Part shown: positions 1-6,834 of the stretch, in pieces | Numbering within the stretch: position 1 is the first letter of the stretch | How the letters are laid out: the number at the start of each line of letters is the position of its first letter | Assembly (NCBI GenBank): GCA_001770785.1 | Contig: MERZ01000105.1 | Span: forward strand, 1 to 7,884 | DNA: 7,884 bases | Reading direction: 5' to 3' | Source: Burkholderiales bacterium RIFCSPHIGHO2_12_FULL_61_11 | GTDB taxonomy: Bacteria > Pseudomonadota > Gammaproteobacteria > Burkholderiales > Burkholderiaceae_C | Notes under the pieces: generated by a model | Databases searched by the model: none | Seen by the model: only the letters and a program-made list of their open reading frames with translations | Told to the model about the DNA's origin: nothing | Position numbers and translations under genes: made by a program

Positions 1-1
1 C

Positions 2-958
2 GAAGCGGCGCGCTGGCAATGCGAGGCCACCGAAATTCGCCGTTTGGTCACCGAACGACCGATCTCTGTGCTGGTCGGCAGGGGGAGTTCTGGCAACGTC
101 TGCACCTTTGCCTCTTACCTGTTTGCACTGCAAACCGGGCGTCAACCGATCGAGTTCCGACCCTGGCTGACGACACAGCCGCTGCCCGCAGCCGACTGGA
201 GCGACGCCGTTGTTTATGCATTTTCATTTTCGGGCAAGTCAACCGACGTCGCCGCCTGCGCCGAATGGCTGCGCGCGCGGGGTGCGCTGGTGGTGGCGAT
301 TTCCGAGCCCGACTCCCCTGATGCGCAACTGCTGAAACCCGCGCATCACATCATTCGCCTGGGCTGCGGACCCGAGCGCGCGGTGCCCGCGACCAAGAGC
401 GTGATCGCGCAACTCTTCATTGCCGCGGCATTGGCCGGCTATGAGATCGAGGTGGCGGCAGAGCAGACGGCGGCCTGCATGCTGCGCATCGATGCTCAAG
501 GCGTGCCGTCCAGGCTTGCCGCTTTTTTGGCCGGTGCCCGCACTGTCACCTGGCTGGCGCGGGGCCCCTCGTCTGCTGGCGCACTGGATGCCGCGCTGAA
601 GCTGCAGGAGAGTGTCGGCATTCCCGCGTTTGGTTATTCGACGGCCGAATTTCTGCACGGACCCATCGCAGCGGCGAGCCCGGAAGACCGCGTCGTGTTT
701 TTCTCCGGTGCTGTCGAGCCGATGCAGAGCAAGGAGGCGGTAACGGCCGCACTGCTGGCGCGCGGGGTGCCCTTTCTCTGCCTGGGTTCCGACCAGACGC
801 CCGAGGCACAGTTGCCGCTGCCGTTCCCCGACGCGCGCTGGGCGCGAACGGCCTTGCTGGCCTACATCGCGCAACTTGCTTGCACCGATCTGGCCGGGCG
901 TTACGGCCTCAATCCGGATGAGCACCCGTCGCTGCGCAAGGTCACGAAGACGCGCTGA
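2..958 (+). CDS. SIS-domain sugar-phosphate isomerase/deaminase, GlmS/NagB-II-like (5' end outside window)
   Basis: This is a two-SIS-domain protein resembling the isomerase half of GlmS, without the glutaminase domain, so it probably isomerises or deaminates an amino-sugar phosphate (NagB-II/AgaS-like) in the cytoplasm. The frame is open from base 2 (318 visible residues). The first candidate start, TTG at 44, is poor because family-like sequence (EAARWQCEATEIRRL) precedes it, so the true start lies upstream. The first SIS domain has GRGSSGN (about residues 26-32) and the sugar-phosphate loop FSFSGKSTD (74-82). ATKS follows at about 130-133. The second SIS domain has ARGPSSAG, then the GlmS-type helix LKLQESVG, and EFLHGP (216-221) with the conserved His. 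The tail HPSLRKVTKTR is also GlmS-like. It converges with cueR across a 96-bp gap. The exact substrate cannot be told, and any nag-type operon partners would lie upstream, out of view. Confidence 0.85.
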   Translation, partial: EAARWQCEATEIRRLVTERPISVLVGRGSSGNVCTFASYLFALQTGRQPIEFRPWLTTQPLPAADWSDAVVYAFSFSGKSTDVAACAEWLRARGALVVAISEPDSPDAQLLKPAHHIIRLGCGPERAVPATKSVIAQLFIAAALAGYEIEVAAEQTAACMLRIDAQGVPSRLAAFLAGARTVTWLARGPSSAGALDAALKLQESVGIPAFGYSTAEFLHGPIAAASPEDRVVFFSGAVEPMQSKEAVTAALLARGVPFLCLGSDQTPEAQLPLPFPDARWARTALLAYIAQLACTDLAGRYGLNPDEHPSLRKVTKTR

Positions 959-1054
959 TTTTCCATCGCGGCGACATGTTCACGACTCGCGCCCGACAGC
1001 TGTAAATTGCAGGCGCGCGCCGGATCGTCATGAGCCGCGCGTGGCGGCGGACTC

Positions 1055-1483
1055 TCAGCTCGCCAGTTCAGTCAGGATCGGGCAGTCCGGCCGGTGATCG
1101 CCCTGGCAGCAATGCGCCAGTTGCGTCAGGGTTTTTCGCATCGCTTGCATCTCGGCAATGCGCCGCTCCAGGTCGGCGACATGGGCCAGCGCAATGCGCT
1201 TGACGTCGGCGCTGGCGCGGTGCTTGTTCTGCCACAGCCTGAGCAGCTCGGCAATTTCCATCATGCTGAATCCCAGCGCGCGGGCGCGGTGGATGAAGCG
1301 CAGGGTGTGCACCTGCCCGTTGCCATACTGGCGGTAGCCGGCGTCGGTGCGCCGCACGGGCGGCAGCAGGCTGAGCGACTCATAGTGGCGGATCATTTTT
1401 GCCGAGACGCCAGAAAGAGCCGCCGCCTGGCCGATGTTGATGGGGCCGCTTGCGTTGGCATTGTTTGTGTGTTTTTCAGTCAT
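1055..1483 (-). CDS. cueR: Cu(I)-responsive MerR-family transcriptional regulator CueR
   Basis: This cytoplasmic copper sensor binds as a dimer between the 35 and 10 boxes of copper-export promoters and distorts the DNA when Cu+ is bound, activating transcription. The protein is 142 aa (E. coli CueR is 135). The winged helix is at about 15-55 ([21 protein letters not shown], then [10 protein letters not shown]). The long dimerisation helix is at about 93-122. The metal loop is [12 protein letters not shown]: Cys126 and Cys134 have the 8-residue spacing of E. coli Cys112/Cys120. Ser91 in SADVKR matches the CueR Ser77 that marks sensors of +1 ions. It has an extra N-terminal tail of about 14 residues and lacks the C-terminal CCHH of the E. 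coli protein. The ATG start overlaps the copA stop as ATGA, and an AGGGAG ribosome site lies 6 bases upstream (1490-1495), supporting this start and translational coupling. It is probably co-transcribed with copA and so autoregulated. Confidence 0.93.
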   Translation of the reverse strand: MTEKHTNNANASGPINIGQAAALSGVSAKMIRHYESLSLLPPVRRTDAGYRQYGNGQVHTLRFIHRARALGFSMMEIAELLRLWQNKHRASADVKRIALAHVADLERRIAEMQAMRKTLTQLAHCCQGDHRPDCPILTELAS

Positions 1484-3927
1484 CGGGCACTCCCTTTCCA
1501 GCGGCGCAGCAGCAGCGCGTTGCTCACCACGCTGACGCTGCTGAGCGCCATGGCGGCACCGGCAATCACCGGGCTGAGCAGCCCGAAGGCGGCCAGCGGA
1601 ATGCCGACCACGTTATAGATAAACGCCCAGAACAGATTTTGTTGAATCTTGGCGTAGGTGCGGCGCGAGATGTCGATGGCGTCGGCCACCAGCGCCGGGT
1701 TGCCGCGCATCAGCGTGATGCCCGCGGCATGCATGGCCACGTCGGTTCCCGTGGCCATGGCAATGCCCACATCCGCGGCGGCCAGCGCGGGCGCGTCGTT
1801 GATGCCGTCGCCGACCATCGCCACGCGGCCGCCGCCTTTGTTGACCTGCTCCCTGAGCTGGCCGACGAGGACGGCCTTGTCTTCGGGCAAGACCTGGCAA
1901 TGAACAATGTCGATGCCGAGCTGCTTCGCAACAGCCTCGGCGCTGCCGCGGTTGTCGCCGGTCAGCATGGCGGTTTTGATTCCTAACGCGTGAAGCTGTG
2001 CCACCGCCGGGGCCGCGCTGGCTTTGAGCGTGTCGCCAAAGGCCAGCAGCGCCAGCAGTTGCGGCTGCGCTGTGACATCGGCCAGCCACGACACCGTGCG
2101 GCCGCCGCCTTCCAGTTCTTCCGCGCGCGTCGTGAAGGCGCTGAGGTCCACGCCAAGCTCCTGCATGAAGCGAGGGCTTCCCAGCCGCAACTCGCGACGG
2201 TCCACCAGGGCCGACATGCCGCGCCCGGCCACCGCATGCACTTCGGACGCAGCAGGTACGCGGAGCTGGTCTTTCAGGGCGAGCGCGGCGACGGCTTTGG
2301 CCAGAGGATGTTCGCTGCCGGCCTGGATCGCCGCGCTCCAAGCCAGCAAGTCCTGGCGCAAGAATTTCGCGGTCGGCTCCAGTGCCACCAGCTCCGGCTT
2401 GCCTTGCGTCAGCGTGCCGGTCTTGTCGAAGGCCACAACTTTCACCTTGTGCGCCACTTCCAGCGCTTCGGCATCCTTGATCAAAATGCCGTGCTTGGCC
2501 CCGGCGCCGGTGCCAACCATGATGGCAGCAGGGGTTGCCAGTCCCATGGCGCAAGGGCAGGCAATCACCAGCACGGCGACGGCATTCAAAATGGCCGCCT
2601 CCCAGTTGCCGGTGGCCAAGCCCCAGGCCAGCAAGGTGACGGCGGCGATGACGATGACGACCGGCACGAACACGGCGCTGACCTGATCGACCAATCGCTG
2701 GATCGGCGCTTTTTTGGCTTGCGCCGACTCCACCATGCGCACGATGCGGGCCAGCATCGATTCGGCGCCAATCGCCGTGGTCTGCAGCACGATCAGCCCT
2801 TCGCCGTTGACCGCGCCGCCGGTGACCGGGTCACCCGCCTGTTTGTTGACCGGCAGGCTCTCGCCGGTGATCAGTGACTCATCTACCTCCGTGCTGCCTT
2901 CAATGATCTTGCCATCCACCGCGATGCGCTCTCCGGGGCGCACCACGACCAGGTCGCCAACGACCACCTGGGACAGCGCCACCTCCTCGTCGCGGCCATC
3001 GCGGCGGCGCCGGGCGGTTTCAGGTCGCAGCGCATTGAGCGCGCGAATGGCTTCGGTGGTCTGGCGCTTGGCCCGCGCTTCCAGCCATTTGCCGAGCAGC
3101 ACCAGCGTGATCACAACCGCCGATGCTTCGAAATAAAGATGCGCCATGCCGCGCTCGCCATGCACCAGCAGCTGGTAGACGCTGAGCCCGTAGGCGGCCG
3201 AAGTGCCCAGGGCCACCAGCAAATCCATGTTGCCAGCGCCGGCCCGAACCGCTTTCCAGCCCGAACGGTAAAAACGCGCACCGAGCCAGAACTGAACCGG
3301 CGTGGCAAGCAGCCATTGCAGCCAGCCGTCCAGCATCCAGTGCTTGCCGAACAGGCCCGCCAGCATGGGCAGCGCCAGTGGCGCTGACAGCGTCGCCGCC
3401 AGCGCGATCGGCCACCAGTCGGCGGCGGGTTTTTGGGCAGGTCCGGCAGCAGCGCCAGAGCCGGTGCCAGCGGCCTGAACTTCACGCGCCTGGTAGCCGG
3501 CTTTTTCAACGACCGCAATGAGTTGCGCCGGCGTGACGGCGCCACCCGAGAGCTTGATCTCGGCGGTTTCGGTGGCCAGATTGACTTCGGCCGACAGCAC
3601 GCCCCGCAGTTTGACCAGCGCTTTTTCGACGCGCGACACGCAAGAGGCGCAGGTCATGTCGCCGATCTTCAGACGCACAGACTGCTCGCCCACAGCGTAA
3701 CCGGCTTTTCTTACCGCGCTTTGCAGCGTTTCCATGCTGACCGCGCGACTCGCCTTGACGCTGGCCTGCTCGGTCGCAAAATTGACGCTGGCTTGACTGA
3801 CCCCGGCCAGGCCGCCGAGGGCTTTCTCGAGTCGGGCCACGCACGACGCGCAGGTCATGCCCTCGACCGGAAAGTGCCATTCTGTCAGGCCGGTATCGGC
3901 CGGTCGCAAGGTTTGGGTCGTGCTCAT
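1480..3927 (-). CDS. copA: Cu+-exporting P1B-type ATPase CopA
   Basis: This inner-membrane pump exports Cu+ from the cytoplasm using ATP. The protein is 815 aa, full length for the family. Two N-terminal heavy-metal-associated domains carry GMTCASC (Cys26/Cys29) and DMTCASC (Cys93/Cys96). Membrane helices begin at about 172. The actuator-domain TGES is at 354-357. The transmembrane metal site CPC is at 457-459. The phosphorylation motif DKTGT has Asp501. The P1B-specific SEHPLA is at 538-543. TGDN is at 656-659 and the hinge GDGINDAP at 706-713. The last two helices have the Cu+-type residues YN (771-772) and MxxSS (Met793, Ser796/797), which favour Cu+/Ag+ over Zn/Cd/Pb. The chosen ATG at 3925-3927 is close to its promoter; only a weak purine-rich ribosome site (AAAGAAA) precedes it. 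It is transcribed from the CueR-type promoter at 3981-4011, opposite copZ, and overlaps cueR by 4 bp. Confidence 0.97.
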   Translation of the reverse strand: MSTTQTLRPADTGLTEWHFPVEGMTCASCVARLEKALGGLAGVSQASVNFATEQASVKASRAVSMETLQSAVRKAGYAVGEQSVRLKIGDMTCASCVSRVEKALVKLRGVLSAEVNLATETAEIKLSGGAVTPAQLIAVVEKAGYQAREVQAAGTGSGAAAGPAQKPAADWWPIALAATLSAPLALPMLAGLFGKHWMLDGWLQWLLATPVQFWLGARFYRSGWKAVRAGAGNMDLLVALGTSAAYGLSVYQLLVHGERGMAHLYFEASAVVITLVLLGKWLEARAKRQTTEAIRALNALRPETARRRRDGRDEEVALSQVVVGDLVVVRPGERIAVDGKIIEGSTEVDESLITGESLPVNKQAGDPVTGGAVNGEGLIVLQTTAIGAESMLARIVRMVESAQAKKAPIQRLVDQVSAVFVPVVIVIAAVTLLAWGLATGNWEAAILNAVAVLVIACPCAMGLATPAAIMVGTGAGAKHGILIKDAEALEVAHKVKVVAFDKTGTLTQGKPELVALEPTAKFLRQDLLAWSAAIQAGSEHPLAKAVAALALKDQLRVPAASEVHAVAGRGMSALVDRRELRLGSPRFMQELGVDLSAFTTRAEELEGGGRTVSWLADVTAQPQLLALLAFGDTLKASAAPAVAQLHALGIKTAMLTGDNRGSAEAVAKQLGIDIVHCQVLPEDKAVLVGQLREQVNKGGGRVAMVGDGINDAPALAAADVGIAMATGTDVAMHAAGITLMRGNPALVADAIDISRRTYAKIQQNLFWAFIYNVVGIPLAAFGLLSPVIAGAAMALSSVSVVSNALLLRRWKGSAR

Positions 3928-3980
3928 AGGAAGTTTCTTTCAGCGGATCGGCGAGTGTGCAGAGGGAGAATAAAGAGCAT

Positions 3981-4011
3981 AGTCTGAACCTTACCACCAT
4001 GGCAGGGTCAA
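3981..4011 (-). promoter_or_regulatory. CueR-type promoter/operator of copA-cueR
   Basis: Read on the minus strand, a 35 box TTGACC (4006-4011) and a 10 box CAGACT (3981-3986) are separated by 19 bp, the over-long spacer typical of MerR-activated promoters. The spacer reads CTGCCATGGTGGTAAGGTT and, together with the ACC of the 35 box, has the ACC...CC / GG...AGGTT dyad of copper-responsive MerR sites, like the E. coli copA site. The transcription start should lie near 3974, leaving a leader of about 45 nt before copA. The binding protein is inferred to be the CueR encoded in the same operon. Confidence 0.82.
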
Positions 4012-4015
4012 GCGG
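3982..4015. repeat. Left arm of a 34-bp inverted repeat carrying the copA promoter
   Basis: This arm and 4058-4091 are reverse complements at 28 of 34 positions, separated by 42 bp. Four of the six mismatches fall in the middle of the promoter spacer (aligned positions 16-19). The 35 box, the AAGGTT half-site and 4 bp beyond the 35 box (to CCG) are the same in both arms. The repeat therefore looks like one CueR promoter present twice in opposite orientation. Confidence 0.85.
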
Positions 4016-4057
4016 CAGGGAATTTATGGTGCCCAATCCACTGGCGACGGCGGAAAA

Positions 4058-4091
4058 CCGCTTGACCCTGCCCCCATGGCAAGGTTCAAAC
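4058..4091. repeat. Right arm of a 34-bp inverted repeat carrying the copZ promoter
   Basis: This is the partner of 3982-4015 (28 of 34 positions match after reverse complementing). It includes the TTGACC 35 box and most of the 10 box of the copZ promoter. The 42-bp segment between the arms (4016-4057) contains no recognisable gene or site. Confidence 0.85.
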
Positions 4092-4092
4092 T
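4062..4092 (+). promoter_or_regulatory. CueR-type promoter/operator of copZ
   Basis: On the plus strand a 35 box TTGACC (4062-4067) and a 10 box CAAACT (4087-4092) are separated by 19 bp (CTGCCCCCATGGCAAGGTT). This is the same MerR/CueR layout as the copA promoter, in the opposite orientation. A start near 4099 gives a leader of about 40 nt to the copZ ATG. The 10 box matches the consensus poorly, as expected for a promoter that needs an activator. The spacer and the TTGACC/AAGGTT halves are seen directly; control by CueR is inferred. Confidence 0.82.
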
Positions 4093-4138
4093 TCCTTTTT
4101 AATGCTTGTTCATTCCCTCAACTCTTCAAGGAAATATC

Positions 4139-4327
4139 ATGGAATTCGATATCCCGGCCATTAGCTGCAGTCACTGCATCAAGGCCATCACCGAAACGGT
4201 CAAGGCGCTCGATCCCGAGGCGAAGATCAGCGTGGATATAGCCAGTAAAAAAATGACGCTGGAAACGTCCAAAGACCGGTTGACTGTCGTCGAGGCACTG
4301 ACCGAGGCGGGCTATCCGACGTGCTGA
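4139..4327 (+). CDS. copZ: Small heavy-metal-associated-domain protein, CopZ-like copper chaperone
   Basis: This 62-aa protein is a single HMA (ferredoxin-like, beta-alpha-beta-beta-alpha-beta) domain and probably a cytosolic Cu+ carrier that hands copper to CopA or CueR. The metal site is PAISCSHC, with Cys10 and Cys13 in the CxxC spacing. The family's usual Met before the first Cys region (GMTC/DMSC) is Ile-Ser here. The rest fits the fold: helix IKAITETVKALD, strand ISVDIASKKMTLET, and the closing EALTEAGYPTC, with a further Cys at the C-terminus (62). The ATG at 4139 is chosen over an upstream in-frame TTG at 4106 because AAGGAAA (4128-4134) sits 4-6 bases before it and the fold begins right at MEFDI. 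It is divergent from copA and driven by the promoter at 4062-4092. The copper role is strong from context; the exact receiver of the metal is inferred. Confidence 0.87.
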   Translation: MEFDIPAISCSHCIKAITETVKALDPEAKISVDIASKKMTLETSKDRLTVVEALTEAGYPTC

Positions 4328-4345
4328 GCCTCTCGGGACCGCTCG

Positions 4346-4373
4346 GGCATTTTTCGTCTCCCGATAAAATGCC
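4346..4373. repeat. Perfect 8-bp inverted repeat between copZ and psd (possible weak terminator)
   Basis: GGCATTTT (4346-4353) and AAAATGCC (4366-4373) are perfect reverse complements around a 12-nt loop, in the 71-bp gap between copZ and psd. It could end copZ transcription, but no T-run follows the right arm, so a terminator role is uncertain. Confidence 0.35.
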
Positions 4374-4398
4374 GCGACACCCACCACCATGAGCGCCT

Positions 4399-5268
4399 GT
4401 GTCCGACCGTTTTGCCGTTTTTCTTCAATACCTGCTGCCCAAGCAGGCGCTCACCGCTTTCGCGGGCCTTGTCGCATCGCGCGAGCGTGGCTGGCTCACC
4501 ACCGCGCTGATCCGCTGGTTTGTCGGCAAATACCAGGTAAACATGGGCGAGGCGGCCAATGCCGACATCACCGCTTACCGAAGCTTCAATGATTTTTTCA
4601 CGCGCGCCCTGAAACCCGGTGCGCGGCCTCTGGCGCAGGCCGCGCTGATCTGCCCGGTGGACGGCATCATCAGCCAGTTTGGCGCGATTGAGCAGGGCCA
4701 GATTTTTCAGGCCAAGGGCCACAGCTATTCCACCACCGCGCTGCTGGGCGGCGATGCGGCGCTGGCGGCGCAGTTTCAGGAGGGCCACTTTGCCACGCTC
4801 TATTTGAGCCCGAAGGATTACCACCGCATTCACATGCCTGCAGGCGGGCGCTTGACGCGAATGATTTATGTGCCTGGCGACTTGTTTTCAGTGAACCCGA
4901 CCACCGCGCGCGGCGTGCCTGGCCTGTTTGCGCGCAATGAGCGGGTGGTCTGCGTGTTCGAGTCAACCGATGCGTCGCCGGGGCCGTTTGCGCTGATTCT
5001 GGTTGGTGCCACCATTGTGGGCAGCATGGCGACGGTCTGGCACGGCGTGGTGAATCCGCCGCGCGGCAAGGCAGTGCGCGAGTGGCACTATGGTGATGAA
5101 TCAGCGCCCGCCATCGTGTTAAAACAGGGGCAGGAGATGGGCCGCTTTTTGCTGGGTTCCACGGTCGTCATGCTGTTTCCCTCAGGCCCCCTGCAATTCA
5201 ACCCTGAATGGGTACCCGGCCGAAGCATTCGGCTGGGCCAAGCCATGGTGAACCTTGCCAACAAATAA
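4399..5268 (+). CDS. psd: Phosphatidylserine decarboxylase proenzyme
   Basis: This enzyme decarboxylates phosphatidylserine to phosphatidylethanolamine, the last step in making the main bacterial phospholipid, at the inner-membrane surface. The proenzyme is 289 aa, normal for the bacterial type I family. It should cleave itself within LLGST (Gly253/Ser254), turning Ser254 into the N-terminal pyruvoyl group of the small alpha chain. The charge-relay residues are visible: Asp88 in CPVDG and His145 in YHRIHMP, which with Ser254 line up with E. coli Asp90/His147/Ser254. FNDFFTR (63-69) is also a family motif. The start is GTG at 4399 (MSDRFAVFLQYLLPKQ), matching the usual N-terminus of relatives. 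The nearby ATG at 4389 is in another frame. No strong ribosome site is visible. The M20 peptidase gene follows after 24 bp, probably in the same transcript. Confidence 0.96.
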   Translation: MSDRFAVFLQYLLPKQALTAFAGLVASRERGWLTTALIRWFVGKYQVNMGEAANADITAYRSFNDFFTRALKPGARPLAQAALICPVDGIISQFGAIEQGQIFQAKGHSYSTTALLGGDAALAAQFQEGHFATLYLSPKDYHRIHMPAGGRLTRMIYVPGDLFSVNPTTARGVPGLFARNERVVCVFESTDASPGPFALILVGATIVGSMATVWHGVVNPPRGKAVREWHYGDESAPAIVLKQGQEMGRFLLGSTVVMLFPSGPLQFNPEWVPGRSIRLGQAMVNLANK

Positions 5269-5292
5269 TCAACCACCCCATTGGAGTTGACC

Positions 5293-6768
5293 ATGAACGC
5301 ACCCCTGCACCGCGAAATCCCCGCCGCCCAGCTTGACGCTGCCCAGGCCCTGTCACAGGTCACCGCCCAATGGGACGGCGACATCGTCAAGCAGCTCGCC
5401 GACTACATTGCCATTCCCGCCAAGTCTCCCGCGTTTGACAGCGACTGGGTGCAACACGGCTACATCGAAACCGTCGTGCGCAACGCCGCGAACTGGGTGG
5501 AAGCGCAAAAAGTCGAAGGGCTCAAACTCGAAATCGTGCGGCTGCAAGGGCGCACGCCGCTGCTGTTTTTTGAAATCGCGGCGACGCGCGCCGACTCAAA
5601 CCAGACCGTGCTGATGTACGGCCACCTCGACAAGCAGCCCGAATTCACCGGCTGGCGCAGTGACCTGAGCCCCTGGAAGGCGAGCTACGAGGACGGCAAG
5701 CTCTATGGCCGTGGCGGTGCCGACGACGGCTATGCCGTTTACGCCAGCATTGCCGCTGTGCAGGCGCTCAAAAGCCAGGGCGTAGCGCATCCGCGCGTCG
5801 TCGGCCTGATTGAAACCTGCGAAGAAAGCGGCTCTTACGACCTGCTGCCCTACGTGAACGCTCTCAGGGCGCGGCTGGGCGAGGTGGCATTGGTGGTCTG
5901 CCTGGATTCGGGCGCGGGCAATTACGACCAGCTGTGGCTGACCACCAGCCTGCGCGGCATGGCGGCGGGCGTGCTGAAAGTCGAGGTGCTGACCGAAGGC
6001 ATTCACTCGGGCGACGCCAGCGGCCTGGTGCCGTCGAGCTTTCGCATCCTGCGCCTGCTGCTCGAGCGGCTGGAAGACAGTCAGACCGGGCGCTTGCTGC
6101 CGCAAAGCTTTCACTGCGATATTCCGGCGGACCGGCTGGCCCAGGCGAAGACCACGGCCAGAATTCTGGGTGACGAAATTTACAAACGCTTTCCGTGGGC
6201 GCATGACGACTGCGAAGGCGCGAGCCGCTTTGTGCTGCCCACCACCACCGATCCACTGCAAGCGCTGCTGGCCCGCACCTGGCGGCCCACGCTGAGCGTG
6301 ACCGGTGCCGAGGGTTTCCCGGCGCTGAAAGATGCGGGCAATGTGCTGCGCCCTTACAGTGCCTTCAAGCTCTCGCTGCGATTGCCGCCGCTGATTGATG
6401 CCAGCGTGGCGGTGCGCGAACTCAAAGCCCTGCTGGAAGACAACGCGCCCTACCAGGCCAAGGTCACCTTTGAAAGCCACGGCGGCGCCAGCGGCTGGAA
6501 CGCGCCCGGCAGCACGCCCTGGTTTGAAACGGCGCTCAACGACGCCTCGCTAAGTTTTTTTGGCGCGCCCTGCGGCACGATCGGTCAGGGCGGAACGATT
6601 CCGCTGATGAGCATGCTGAGCCAGGGCTTTCCCAACGCGCAAATGATGGTCTGCGGCGTGCTGGGCCCCAAGAGCAACGCGCACGGGCCCAACGAGTTTT
6701 TGCATGTGCCCTATGCCAAGAAGCTGACCGCCGCGGTCGCCCAGGTGATCGCCCGCGTTCCCGGCTGA
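5293..6768 (+). CDS. M20-family metallopeptidase (dipeptidase/DapE-like)
   Basis: This is a cytoplasmic di-zinc hydrolase of the M20 family, probably a dipeptidase; no signal peptide is visible. The protein is 491 aa. Metal-site motifs are in order: GHLDKQPE (His111, Asp113), YGRGGADDGYA (bridging Asp144), TCEESGS (catalytic Glu177, ligand Glu178), CLDSGAG (Asp205) and the distal SNAHGPNE (His464). The lid or dimerisation domain sits between about 210 and 405 and contains GIHSGDASG (236-244). GHLDKQPEF and ADDGYA resemble the M20 dipeptidase/DapE-like subgroup rather than true succinyl-diaminopimelate desuccinylase, whose pathway role I would not assume. The ATG at 5293 is chosen over an in-frame TTG at 5281 because GGAG (5283-5286) lies 6 bases before it. 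It is 24 bp downstream of psd and likely co-transcribed, though no functional link is evident. Confidence 0.92.
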   Translation: MNAPLHREIPAAQLDAAQALSQVTAQWDGDIVKQLADYIAIPAKSPAFDSDWVQHGYIETVVRNAANWVEAQKVEGLKLEIVRLQGRTPLLFFEIAATRADSNQTVLMYGHLDKQPEFTGWRSDLSPWKASYEDGKLYGRGGADDGYAVYASIAAVQALKSQGVAHPRVVGLIETCEESGSYDLLPYVNALRARLGEVALVVCLDSGAGNYDQLWLTTSLRGMAAGVLKVEVLTEGIHSGDASGLVPSSFRILRLLLERLEDSQTGRLLPQSFHCDIPADRLAQAKTTARILGDEIYKRFPWAHDDCEGASRFVLPTTTDPLQALLARTWRPTLSVTGAEGFPALKDAGNVLRPYSAFKLSLRLPPLIDASVAVRELKALLEDNAPYQAKVTFESHGGASGWNAPGSTPWFETALNDASLSFFGAPCGTIGQGGTIPLMSMLSQGFPNAQMMVCGVLGPKSNAHGPNEFLHVPYAKKLTAAVAQVIARVPG

Positions 6769-6799
6769 AACCCGGTGCGGCCCTTTCATCCCGGTTTTT
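6769..6799 (+). terminator. Weak terminator-like hairpin after the M20 peptidase gene
   Basis: AACCCGG (6769-6775) can pair with CCGGTT (6791-6796), with one bulged C and a 15-nt loop, and the T-run TTTTT begins within the right arm. The stem is short, so this is only a candidate end of the psd transcript. Confidence 0.25.
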
Positions 6800-6834
6800 C
6801 AAGCGCGATTTTTTCGTAGTCAGGCGCCCGCTGC

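Noticed and set aside
239..925. Minus-strand open frame of 228 codons opposite the SIS gene
   Set aside because: Arg/Gln/Gly-rich shadow of a clear two-SIS-domain protein.
1012..1048. Palindrome GGCGCGCGCC (1012-1021) and a GCCGC/GCGGC hairpin (1034-1048) between the SIS gene and cueR as terminators
   Set aside because: Short GC-rich stems with no T-run on either strand; such matches are common by chance at this base composition.
1613..2877. Long open frames on both strands inside copA (for example 1613-2554 minus and 1990-2877 plus)
   Set aside because: They lie wholly inside a full-length CopA with every catalytic motif, and their low-complexity Arg/Gly/His-rich translations are what GC-rich shadow frames give.
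4106..4138. Upstream TTG start for copZ adding 11 residues
   Set aside because: The ribosome site AAGGAAA is positioned for the ATG at 4139, the HMA fold starts there, and the TTG lies only about 7 bases from the predicted transcription start.
4363..4370. GATAAAAT as a 10 box for psd
   Set aside because: TAAAAT resembles a 10 box, but no acceptable 35 box lies 16-18 bp upstream (CTCGGG).
4389..4592. ATG at 4389 with a 67-codon frame overlapping the psd start
   Set aside because: The translation has no family character, while the GTG at 4399 gives the expected Psd N-terminus.
5596..6480. Minus-strand open frame of 294 codons opposite the M20 peptidase gene
   Set aside because: No recognisable domain; the plus strand encodes a complete peptidase with all metal ligands.
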